64,000 nt of DNA. Source: Anaerosporomusa subterranea (GTDB lineage: Bacteria; Bacillota; Negativicutes; Sporomusales; Acetonemataceae). Of the stretch, positions 36,595 to 44,085 are shown one piece after another (the stretch's first letter is position 1; every line of letters begins with the position of its first letter). Location: positions 176,126 through 240,125 of the forward strand of contig NZ_LSGP01000026.1 of NCBI RefSeq assembly GCF_001611555.1. The letters run 5' to 3'. Position numbers and translations under genes: made by a program. The notes under the pieces are model-generated. The model was not told the origin of the DNA. It worked only from the letters and a program-made list of their open reading frames with translations, and made no database searches.

Positions 36595-37305
36595 ATGCAG
36601 ATCAATGTATGCCTGACCCCAGGCGAATACGTAATCGAACAGTATAGAGACTGGAACGCTGTGGTCATTGATGTGTTCCGGGCGACCAGTTCCATGGCGG
36701 CGGCATTCGCTAATAAATGTGCGACCGTTATTCCGGTTGAAACGGTAGAAGAAGCGCTGCAGAAAAAGCAAACTCAACCAGATGCACTGCTTGCTGGTGA
36801 ACGCAATGCGCTGAAAGTAAACGGTTTTGACCTAGGAAACTCACCGCCTGAATTTACCGCTGATGCAGTTCGCGACAAAACGATTATCATGTCAACAACG
36901 AACGGTACTGTTGCACTGGTTAAAGCCGCAGAGTCCGCTGCTGTATACACTGCATCGTTCGTCAACGCAGCCGCAGTTTGCCGTACACTGCGTGAACACA
37001 GCCGTGATACTGTTCTTATCTGCGCCGGTCGCAAAGGCGAATTCGCGTTAGAAGATGCCCTCTGTGCAGGACTGCTGGCAGATCGTCTGGCTGATTTGGC
37101 GGCTCTTAGTGACTCGGCTCAATTTGCACGCTCGGCTTACCGGGAAGTCAGTCCGCAGTTGTTGCAGCGTGTATCTGAATCGCGCCACGCTCGTTACCTA
37201 TCCGAAATTGGCTTAGGCAAGGACGTTGCCTGGTGTTTGCAGTATGATATTTTTGATGTTGTCCCTTGCTTTAGTAAAGGAAAAGTGAGAGTTGTTCCGG
37301 GTTAG
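36595..37305 (+). CDS. comB: 2-phosphosulfolactate phosphatase (ComB family)
   Basis: 236 aa. Family blocks: WNAVVIDVFRATSSMA at the N-terminus, LAGERNALKVNGFDLGNSPPE, the TTNGTVAL motif, and CAGRKGEFALEDALCAG. ComB dephosphorylates 2-phosphosulfolactate to sulfolactate; in methanogens it serves coenzyme M synthesis, and in bacteria it is often of unclear purpose. It begins 9 bp after the amidohydrolase. ComA and ComC are not seen nearby. Confidence 0.88.
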   Translation: MQINVCLTPGEYVIEQYRDWNAVVIDVFRATSSMAAAFANKCATVIPVETVEEALQKKQTQPDALLAGERNALKVNGFDLGNSPPEFTADAVRDKTIIMSTTNGTVALVKAAESAAVYTASFVNAAAVCRTLREHSRDTVLICAGRKGEFALEDALCAGLLADRLADLAALSDSAQFARSAYREVSPQLLQRVSESRHARYLSEIGLGKDVAWCLQYDIFDVVPCFSKGKVRVVPG

Positions 37306-37374
37306 TAGCCATTCATCCCAATCTCCTGTCATTATTAAGGAAGACTCTTTTTGGAAGATCGCCTGCTTTCTCGT

Positions 37375-37460
37375 GTCATCGCGAGCAAAGCAAGGCGATT
37401 TTCTTCGTTTCCTCGCCTTTTCCCCACCCCTATAAAACCTTTCATGATTGCTGCGATGAC
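37375..37460. repeat. Extragenic inverted repeat (GTCATCGC ends)
   Basis: GTCATCGCGAGCAAAGCAA at the left and, on the opposite strand, a matching GTCATCGCAGCAATC at the right. This resembles the GTCATTGCGAG-type repeats common in many bacterial genomes. It occupies most of the 250-bp gap between comB and the 3D-domain gene. Confidence 0.65.
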
Positions 37461-37555
37461 GCCCTCACTGCCAAATACTGCTTGTATATGTTATGAAAAC
37501 ATTATGATATACTGAAGAGGCCAAAAAATATACACTCACCAGAAGGGAGAAGGTT

Positions 37556-38299
37556 ATGCAAAAAATATTCGTCGCAGTACTCGCGGCTGCTATGCTGCAA
37601 TTAGCTACCCCGGCCGCTCCGGTTTCCGCTGCATCATTAGAACAACGCCTTTTCGAGCTGGTTGCGCAGAACCCCAATCTCCTGCAACAAGCCATTGAAG
37701 TAAAACAAGACCTGGATCAAGGCAATAAAGATGCCGCGTTGAATAAAGTAGCCGCGGCTGTGGTCGCTAATAATAACAGTGAAGTTGTTTCTATGCTGGC
37801 AGATGGAACCCTAGTTGAAACCGTTAGCACCCAAGTTCGCCAAGGGGTCGAGGGTCGAGTCCGTCAACAAGTAGAAGAACAGGTTGTCCCTAAATTACTG
37901 CCATACCAGAGTCAAATCTCAACTGTGGCCAAGCTCCTCAATATACAGTCGCCGCTAACTCCGTCCACTGTTGTCGAAAGCGACACTCAGACTGGCGCAC
38001 CAGACAACTATAAAAAGGTTGTCGATATGACTGCCACTGCCTATGCGCCCGGCTCTGAAGATAACGGCAAATGGGGAGATCTCACCTATATGGGTGGCAC
38101 TGTCAAGAAAGGCGTCGCTGCAGTAGATCCAAGCGTTATTCCGATGGGAACTCGTCTTTGGGTTGAAGGATATGGTGAAGCCATTGCCGAAGACCAAGGT
38201 AGCGCGATTAAAGGCGACCGGATTGACCTGGCGTTCAACACCAGACCGGAAGCTTTGGATTATGGAATACAAAAAGTCAAAGTTTACGTGTTAAAATAA
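37556..38299 (+). CDS. Secreted 3D-domain protein (cell-wall active)
   Basis: 247 aa. Signal peptide (cleavage near APVSAAS, about residue 24), a Gln/Asn-rich helical middle (~30-130), and a C-terminal 3D domain from VDMTATAYAPGSED to the end, with the three conserved Asp (AAVDPSVIPMGT, AEDQGSAIKG, DRIDLAF). 3D domains occur in MltA-like lytic transglycosylases and spore/stationary-phase muralytic proteins. It stands alone with a terminator just after. Confidence 0.88.
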   Translation: MQKIFVAVLAAAMLQLATPAAPVSAASLEQRLFELVAQNPNLLQQAIEVKQDLDQGNKDAALNKVAAAVVANNNSEVVSMLADGTLVETVSTQVRQGVEGRVRQQVEEQVVPKLLPYQSQISTVAKLLNIQSPLTPSTVVESDTQTGAPDNYKKVVDMTATAYAPGSEDNGKWGDLTYMGGTVKKGVAAVDPSVIPMGTRLWVEGYGEAIAEDQGSAIKGDRIDLAFNTRPEALDYGIQKVKVYVLK

Positions 38300-38301
38300 G
38301 C

Positions 38302-38334
38302 AAAAGAAGGTAGCCATAATGGCTGCCTTCTTTG
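38302..38334 (+). terminator. Terminator of the 3D-domain gene
   Basis: AAAGAAGGTAGCC and GGCTGCCTTCTTT form a stem with an ATAAT loop and a T-rich tail. Confidence 0.82.
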
Positions 38335-38369
38335 TTTACTCAGCTTCAGCAATAAATATAAGGAACGGG

Positions 38370-38466
38370 GAACACTAGCGCCACGAGACGACACTAGCGT
38401 TACTACACGATAATCGAATAAGGGTGTTTTTGTGTCGCTCGTGTATCGCCAGTGCCGCTTGTGTTC
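38370..38466. repeat. Imperfect inverted repeat (GAACAC-AGCG type)
   Basis: GAACACTAGCGCCACGAG at the left is mirrored by CCAGTGCCGCTTGTGTTC at the right. The two halves also hold sub-copies (ACACTAGCG; CGCTCGTGT). No gene lies here; it is the 3'-flank of the divergent-orientation AlaX-type gene. Confidence 0.6.
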
Positions 38467-38512
38467 AACGTACTATGGATACTCAGTTACACAGATCGTG
38501 TAGCGGTTCATC

Positions 38513-39721
38513 TCAGTTTTCCAGAAACCGTTTCGCTTCCGTTAGCGCCTCATCCAGCACTTCTTGCAGTTTATCCGGACTGGTCGTACCACCCTGCGCC
38601 AGGCGCGGGCTGCCGCCGCCTTTGCCGTTCAATTTGGCAAGCGCGGCTTTTAGCAGTTTACCCATATCCAGTCTGTCTGTATTTGTAGCGAAAACCAGAT
38701 GCGCCTTGGCTGCACCTGGGCTGATGGCGGCGACGAATGCGGCCGCTGGGACAGTGGCGGTAAGATTTTTGGCCAGTTGTGCTGCGTCATTTGGTGGTGC
38801 ATCTTGCAAGCAATGGGCAACCATGTGGATGTCTTTATATAGCGGAGCTGTTTGCAGTAAGGCGGCTGCCTGAAACTGACTAAGCTCTAAACGGACTGTA
38901 GTTAGCTCTTTCGTCAGAGAATCTATTTTAGCTAGACGCTGCACAAACGCTTCTGCTAATTCTTTTACTGGAACGGACAAATTGCTAGCCATTTCCTGAA
39001 CCAAATGATGTTTTAACTGATAATCGGTCAACGCTCGTTCGCCGCAGACAAAGTCGACTCTGACTGCATTATTCTTTCTTTCCCAGCCCAGGATTTTAAT
39101 CATACCAATTTCACCGGTAGATTTGACATGCGTACCACCGCAAGGACAGCAATCAATATTCCTGACGCTGACCAACCGTAGTTGGGCGAAATTCTTAGCT
39201 GGCGGCTTGCGTAGCTGATAGCGAACCAAGTCTTCAACCTTAACCCATTCGGCCGTGACTGGCATGTTTGCGTATAAAGCCAAATTCGCCGTTGCTTCCG
39301 CTTCGGCCATTTGTTCTGGCTTCAAATCGGCGATTGCTACATCGATCTGCGTCGAGTCTGTGCCTAAATGAAAACCAACCGTCGCTGCTTGGCACTTATC
39401 ATCAAACACGGCAGATAGAATATGTTGTCCACTATGCTGCTGCATATGATAAAATCGTCTGGACCAATCAATTCTCCCAGTCACCGTTTCAGATGCAGGC
39501 GGCTGTTGCATCACATGGATGACAGATTCACCTTCCTCGCGAACAGCCGTGACCGGCAGGCCGTCGATGTCACCGATATCGCAAGGCTGGCCGCCACCTT
39601 CCGGATAAAATGCAGTCCGGTCGAGAACAATCTCCCAGCCGTCGGCAGTTTGCCGCGACTCGAGAACTACAGCTTGAAACTCTTGGATATACGCATCTTG
39701 AAGATAGAGCTTGTCTGTCAT
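38513..39721 (-). CDS. AlaX-type alanyl-tRNA editing protein with DHHA1 domain
   Basis: 402 aa. The N-terminal half resembles the AlaRS editing core: FYPEGGGQPCDIG, the zinc motif HSGQHILSAVF, and CCPCGGTHVKSTGEIG. After a coiled-coil (~255-290), the C-terminal ~110 residues form a DHHA1 domain with a glycine-rich GKGGGSPRLAQGG. Free-standing AlaX proteins hydrolyse mischarged Ser- or Gly-tRNA(Ala). The ATG at 39721 follows GAAAGGAC. No synthetase is adjacent. Confidence 0.9.
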   Translation of the reverse strand: MTDKLYLQDAYIQEFQAVVLESRQTADGWEIVLDRTAFYPEGGGQPCDIGDIDGLPVTAVREEGESVIHVMQQPPASETVTGRIDWSRRFYHMQQHSGQHILSAVFDDKCQAATVGFHLGTDSTQIDVAIADLKPEQMAEAEATANLALYANMPVTAEWVKVEDLVRYQLRKPPAKNFAQLRLVSVRNIDCCPCGGTHVKSTGEIGMIKILGWERKNNAVRVDFVCGERALTDYQLKHHLVQEMASNLSVPVKELAEAFVQRLAKIDSLTKELTTVRLELSQFQAAALLQTAPLYKDIHMVAHCLQDAPPNDAAQLAKNLTATVPAAAFVAAISPGAAKAHLVFATNTDRLDMGKLLKAALAKLNGKGGGSPRLAQGGTTSPDKLQEVLDEALTEAKRFLEN

Positions 39722-39850
39722 ACTATCAGTCCTTTCTTATACCATTATAGCCCAAATCGGCAGCGCGAAAAATAGCTGAAGCCGGGATATCTTGGGCACT
39801 AGCCACATATATATTTCTGAACGAATCAGCAGTAATGAGGTGGCGGGGCT

Positions 39851-40555
39851 GTGTATATCACGCGCAAGAGACAGACGTTTTTTTGGTGCGGTGTTTTGCT
39901 AGTGGGAATTATTATCAGCATGATTGGCTTTGATTATATGGATGAGGTTGACTTTGCTGCTTTGCCTTCTCAGCCATCCGCAACGCCGACAGGTCAATTG
40001 AGTCTTATCATCAAGGTAAATGAACGCATTCTTGAAGTTCACCAAGATGGGCAGTTTTTTAAAAAATACCGAATTGCTGTCGGCAAAAGCGAGACACCTA
40101 CCCCGATTGGTGAATGGAAAATCGTCTGGAAAGATTATAACTGGGGTACTGGGTTTGGCACCCGCTGGATGGGACTGAATGTTCCATGGGGAATATATGG
40201 AATTCACGGCACAAATAAGCCCTGGTCGATCGGGCAATTTGCCAGTCACGGCTGTATACGCATGCGAAACAAGGATGCCGAGGAACTATTTGAATGGGTG
40301 AATATCAATACTCCGGTACGGATCGAGGGCCGTAAAATCAAAGTCCAGCGTCAGCTAAAACATAAAACAATGGGCTCTGATGTGGTCGCTTTACAAATGA
40401 AGTTAAAAGAGCTTGGTTATCTTAGTACTCAGGAGCGAGCAGACGGCATCTTTGGCCGAGCAACTGATGAAGCGGTAAAACGCTTCCAAAACGAGCGCGG
40501 TTGGCCCGAAGATGGAGTTGTGAACAAACAGTTACTTGATATATTAGGACTATAA
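39851..40555 (+). CDS. L,D-transpeptidase (YkuD) with C-terminal peptidoglycan-binding domain
   Basis: 234 aa. One N-terminal membrane anchor (~12-30), a YkuD domain (~50-160) with catalytic HGTNKP and SHGCIRMRN (nucleophile Cys), and a PG_binding_1 repeat (~175-234; DVVALQMKLKELGYL). It crosslinks peptidoglycan or attaches proteins to it outside the inner membrane. GTG start with GAGGTGGCGG upstream. It is monocistronic. Confidence 0.93.
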   Translation: MYITRKRQTFFWCGVLLVGIIISMIGFDYMDEVDFAALPSQPSATPTGQLSLIIKVNERILEVHQDGQFFKKYRIAVGKSETPTPIGEWKIVWKDYNWGTGFGTRWMGLNVPWGIYGIHGTNKPWSIGQFASHGCIRMRNKDAEELFEWVNINTPVRIEGRKIKVQRQLKHKTMGSDVVALQMKLKELGYLSTQERADGIFGRATDEAVKRFQNERGWPEDGVVNKQLLDILGL

Positions 40556-40665
40556 AAAGGAAAATAGCATGAGTTTGGCGTATTTAATAATGATATATCT
40601 ATATAGGCAGATCTCTGATAACTAGTCGGACACTTTTTTTACTGCAACGAAAGGACTGTTTTTTC

Positions 40666-41151
40666 ATGCATATAGCCGCTCGCAAAGGGCAAGCCGGAAA
40701 GGCTTCTGGAACTGATTCCAAAGATGCCCTGGATTTAGCCAAATTCAAAGAATATCTTGTAAACCATTATGATAGCAATCCCTTTGTCAACCTGTTAAAA
40801 ATGAGCATTGCCGATGTAGGCGAAGGCAGGGTGGAAATCACCATGCCTGTCATTCATGATATTCATACTAATCTTTACGGAGTCGCTCATGGTGGCGCTC
40901 TTGCCTCTCTGGCAGATACAGCCATGGGAATCGCTTGCGCCACACTCAGAAAGCGAGTTGTCACCTTGGAATTGAACATCAACTATATACGTGGTGCTGC
41001 CGTTCAACCTGCTGTTAAGGCAATTGGCGTTGTCGTCCACAATGGTTCTCGCACAATCGTAACGGAATGCGAGATTCTCGACCAAGAAAATGCGTTGCTG
41101 GCTAAAGCCAGAGCAACGTTCTTTATTATCGGTCAGTTTGAAGGAGCTTAA
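40666..41151 (+). CDS. PaaI-type hotdog thioesterase
   Basis: 161 aa, hotdog fold. The motif YGVAHGGALASLADTAMGIA contains the catalytic Asp and His-Gly-Gly region, and ELNINYIRG the central strand. Substrate likely an acyl-CoA. It ends 2 bp before the alpha/beta hydrolase gene, so the two are cotranscribed. The N-terminal ~25 residues are basic and probably disordered. The acyl-CoA dehydrogenase 1.4 kb on is a possible metabolic partner. Confidence 0.88.
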   Translation: MHIAARKGQAGKASGTDSKDALDLAKFKEYLVNHYDSNPFVNLLKMSIADVGEGRVEITMPVIHDIHTNLYGVAHGGALASLADTAMGIACATLRKRVVTLELNINYIRGAAVQPAVKAIGVVVHNGSRTIVTECEILDQENALLAKARATFFIIGQFEGA

Positions 41152-41152
41152 T

Positions 41153-41893
41153 ATGCAAGATATTAGCATTCAATCCCATTCCGGAACACTTGCCGGCGTA
41201 CTACATCCGGCGCCAGATCCTGAATCTGACGCTGTACTAGTTATTTGTCACGGCTTTCGCGGCAGCAAAGACGGCGGCGGTCGGGCGATCATGCTTGCAG
41301 ACGCGGTGGCTGCCATTGGCGTAACCGTAGTTCGTTTTGATTTTACACCGCATGAAACCTTGACTCAACAAATTGCCGAAATTAGTAGTGTGGTTGAGTT
41401 TTGCCGTGAATGTATCGGAACACGGATATTTCTGTTAGGACGCAGTATGGGCGGCAGCGCTGCTCTCGCATTTGCGGCGCAGGATGGCGCAGTGGCGGGC
41501 TTATGTTTGTGGGCAACCCCTTGGAACCTAGATGAGACGTTTCAGCTTTCTTTAGGTGAGTACTATCATAAGCTGGCTCAGGGCGAAGGAGTCGTGCTTG
41601 AGGACGAATACGGGCGGGCTTCCCTAACCCCGAAATTAATTGAAGATATGCGACACTATGATTTGCTGAGCTGTGTGCGTGAGATTGGAAACACTCCGGT
41701 CCTAATTCTACATGGTGATAAAGATGAAATTGTACCACTGCGCCAAGCCAAAGATATCTACCAACTCGCGACTGGTCCCAAACGCTTGACAGTTATCGAA
41801 GGCGGCGATCATCAATTTACTTATCATTATGAACAACCGCAGCGTGAGCTACTTAACTGGCTCAAACAGACGATGAGTGGAACAAAAGAATAA
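41153..41893 (+). CDS. Alpha/beta hydrolase
   Basis: 246 aa serine hydrolase. Oxyanion region CHGFRGSKDGGGRA, nucleophile elbow GRSMGGSAAL, acid HGDKDEIVPL and catalytic His GGDHQFT. ATG at 41153 follows AAGGAG by 6 nt. It resembles cytosolic esterases/acylpeptidase-like enzymes; the substrate is unknown. Confidence 0.9.
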   Translation: MQDISIQSHSGTLAGVLHPAPDPESDAVLVICHGFRGSKDGGGRAIMLADAVAAIGVTVVRFDFTPHETLTQQIAEISSVVEFCRECIGTRIFLLGRSMGGSAALAFAAQDGAVAGLCLWATPWNLDETFQLSLGEYYHKLAQGEGVVLEDEYGRASLTPKLIEDMRHYDLLSCVREIGNTPVLILHGDKDEIVPLRQAKDIYQLATGPKRLTVIEGGDHQFTYHYEQPQRELLNWLKQTMSGTKE

Positions 41894-41960
41894 CTTTGCT
41901 AAATGTAGGCAACACTATCAGAAGGTTATGCAACAATTCTGATGAGTGGAGTGTGCACCA

Positions 41961-42407
41961 ATGATATCAGGGAAGCTGATCTCTTTGCTAATTGCGGCCC
42001 TTTCTGGTGTATTAATGGCTGTACAAGGGTCGCTAAATACTTCTCTTAGCAAAACGATCGGTCTAATGGAAATGGCGTTTGTAGTCAATGCAACCGGCGC
42101 TGCTGCATTGGCGGCTACGCTTTTTTTGTTTCGTATGGGAAACGGCGACTTCGGTGTATTTAGCCATGCGCCTTGGTACTCCTTCTTAGGAGGCATTATC
42201 GGAGTTGCTATCATTTATCTAGTCGCGGCCAGCATTCCTGCTGTTGGCATGTGTAATGCGACAACCGCTATTATCGTCGGTCAAGTTCTTACAGCCATTC
42301 TTATCGACCACTTCGGAGCGCTCGGATTGCAGAAATATCATATTGGTTGGGAACAGTTTGTTGGATTAGGGCTGTTAGCTGTAGGGGCAAAGCTGTTAAT
42401 GCGGTAA
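41961..42407 (+). CDS. DMT-family membrane protein (YdcZ/DUF606)
   Basis: 148 aa with five hydrophobic helices, the half-size form of the drug/metabolite transporter fold that works as a dimer. The N-terminal GVLMAVQGSLNTSLSKTIGL and the GGIIGVAIIYLVAAS block are typical of DUF606. The ATG at 41961 is chosen because GGAG lies 9 nt upstream. Function in transport is inferred from the family. Confidence 0.85.
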   Translation: MISGKLISLLIAALSGVLMAVQGSLNTSLSKTIGLMEMAFVVNATGAAALAATLFLFRMGNGDFGVFSHAPWYSFLGGIIGVAIIYLVAASIPAVGMCNATTAIIVGQVLTAILIDHFGALGLQKYHIGWEQFVGLGLLAVGAKLLMR

Positions 42408-42490
42408 CAGGAACAATCAGATGATTTCACAGGGTGTAACATATCTCGTTCATTTCTTTCAATTATCGTAGTAACAAAAGTTATTAGCAG

Positions 42491-42519
42491 GTGACAAAAA
42501 ACATTTTATACGATATACT
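42491..42519 (+). promoter_or_regulatory. Sigma-A promoter of the acyl-CoA dehydrogenase gene
   Basis: GTGACA, a 17-nt spacer and TATACT; the start would be near 42526, giving a leader of about 60 nt before ATG 42589, which follows AAGGAGG. Confidence 0.7.
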
Positions 42520-42588
42520 TATCTTTAGGATTTTTCGCCCATTCTGCAGAAGATATAAATATGCAGTTTGCAATAAGGAGGATCAGGA

Positions 42589-43722
42589 ATGGATTTTAAC
42601 TTTACTCCCGATCAGCTTGCTCTGAAAAAAATGACGCAAGAATTTGTCGCTAAGGAAATAACACCCTATGCTCTTGAGATGGACCACAACAACGAAATGC
42701 GCCCTGGCCTGCTAGAAAAACTCTTTGAGGCCGGCATTCTAGACATCACAGTTCCCGAAGAATACGGCGGACCGGGAGTAGACGCCCTTTCCATCGCTTT
42801 TGTTTATGAAGAATTGGGTAAAGGCTGCGCCGGAGTAGCTACCTCGGCGGCGGCAAACGCACTGGCCTCCTATCCAGTGTTGCTGATGGGAACCCATGAA
42901 CAAAAAGAACTTTTTTATTCGTATATTACTAATGGTAAACTCGGCGCATTTGCGTTGACCGAGCCGGCAGCTGGCTCTGATGCAGGTGCAGTCGCAACCA
43001 CAGCTGTCAAGGACGGCGACGACTACATTCTTAATGGTACCAAATGCTTTATTACCAACGGCGGCACAGCCGATGTCTTTGTCATTTTCGCCAATACCCG
43101 CAAATCTGCCGGTATCCGCGGCCTAACCGCGTTTATTGTTGAAAAGAAAACCCCTGGTTTCTCAGCTGGCAAAAAAGAGGACAAGATGGGCATTCGCGCC
43201 TCGAATACCTGTGAGCTTATTCTTGATAATGTGCGCATTCCCGCAGCCAATCGCCTCGGCCGCGAAGGCGAAGGCTTCAAAATCGCCATGAAGACCCTTG
43301 ATGCTGCCCGGCCTTTCGTTGGTGCTGTGTCTGTTGGTCTCTGCCAGGCAGCCTTTGACGCCGCAGTCAAATATTCAAAAGAACGCCAACAATTTGGCAA
43401 GCCTATTGCCTCATTCCAACTCGTCCAGGCAATGATCGCTGACATGGCCATGCAACTCGAAGCTGCGCGTCTGTTAGTTTACAAAGCCTGCTGGATGAAA
43501 GACCAAAATGTAGAATACACCAAAGAGTCTGCTATTGCCAAATGCTTTGCGGCCGACGCTGCTATGAACATTACCACCAATGCTGTCCAAGTCCTCGGCG
43601 GCTACGGTTATAGCAAACATTACCCTGTAGAGAAATACATGCGTGATGCCAAGATCATGCAGATCTATGAAGGCACTAATCAGATTCAAAGATTGGTTAT
43701 CGCGAACAACATTCTTTACTAG
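42589..43722 (+). CDS. Acyl-CoA dehydrogenase (butyryl-CoA type)
   Basis: 377 aa flavoenzyme. FAD/substrate blocks FALTEPAAGSDAGA and FITNGGTADVFVIFA, and the catalytic Glu361 in MQIYEGTNQIQR, the position used by short-chain enzymes. It removes or adds hydrogens at the alpha-beta bond of an acyl-CoA with ETF as partner; in anaerobes usually butyryl-CoA formation. No etfAB, crotonase or thiolase gene is adjacent, so this copy acts with partners elsewhere. Confidence 0.93.
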   Translation: MDFNFTPDQLALKKMTQEFVAKEITPYALEMDHNNEMRPGLLEKLFEAGILDITVPEEYGGPGVDALSIAFVYEELGKGCAGVATSAAANALASYPVLLMGTHEQKELFYSYITNGKLGAFALTEPAAGSDAGAVATTAVKDGDDYILNGTKCFITNGGTADVFVIFANTRKSAGIRGLTAFIVEKKTPGFSAGKKEDKMGIRASNTCELILDNVRIPAANRLGREGEGFKIAMKTLDAARPFVGAVSVGLCQAAFDAAVKYSKERQQFGKPIASFQLVQAMIADMAMQLEAARLLVYKACWMKDQNVEYTKESAIAKCFAADAAMNITTNAVQVLGGYGYSKHYPVEKYMRDAKIMQIYEGTNQIQRLVIANNILY

Positions 43723-43728
43723 AATGTC

Positions 43729-43757
43729 TTGACAAGCTAGGTTCACCATAATATAAT
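43729..43757 (+). promoter_or_regulatory. Consensus sigma-A promoter of tRNA-Val
   Basis: TTGACA, exactly 17 nt, TATAAT. The start would be near 43764, a few bases before the mature tRNA. Confidence 0.92.
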
Positions 43758-43771
43758 AGTTTATGTCGCTA

Positions 43772-43848
43772 GGGGTTATAGCTCAGTTGGTTAGAGCGCT
43801 TCGTTGACATCGAAGAGGCCAGCGGTTCGAGTCCGTTTAACCCCACCA
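43772..43848 (+). tRNA. tRNA-Val (anticodon GAC)
   Basis: 77 nt with encoded CCA. Acceptor GGGGTTA pairs with TAACCCC; the D-arm is GCTC...GAGC; the anticodon stem CTTCG/CGAAG encloses TTGACAT with anticodon GAC; the T-arm AGCGG/CCGTT encloses TTCGAGT. The 3' half (43804 on) is duplicated exactly at 46155, marking it as the integration target of the islet that follows. Confidence 0.96.
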
Positions 43849-43853
43849 GTAAA
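43804..43853 (+). repeat. Left attachment site (attL), 50-bp direct repeat
   Basis: Starts in the anticodon loop (TTGACATCGAAGAGG) and runs through the CCA into AGTAAA. It is identical to 46155-46204; the next bases on each side differ. Confidence 0.93.
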
Positions 43854-43856
43854 ATC

Positions 43857-43888
43857 AAGACTTCGCAGTATTTTGCGAAGTCTTTTTA
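43857..43888 (+). terminator. tRNA-Val terminator carried by the islet
   Basis: AAGACTTCGCA and TGCGAAGTCTT with T5. Because the original downstream terminator was displaced to 46208, this one appears to be supplied by the element to keep the tRNA transcript properly ended. Confidence 0.85.
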
Positions 43889-44085
43889 TTTACCTAGACG
43901 TGTAACGCACTTTAATGAACTGGTGGATAATGGTAGTATAATCGTAAGAATATACTAATGTTGTAGGAAATATGTAAAATAATATCGTCGAAATTAAATA
44001 ATCTTATAAGAGGATTAAGATTGGTAGCGCATGGTGTGGGGATTGCCATTTGTTACATTACCATATTTAAAATAGGAGGTTTATA

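Noticed and set aside
38424..38873. Long forward frames opposite the AlaX-type gene
   Set aside because: They are antisense to a well-supported coding gene and rich in unlikely residues; shadows of codon bias.
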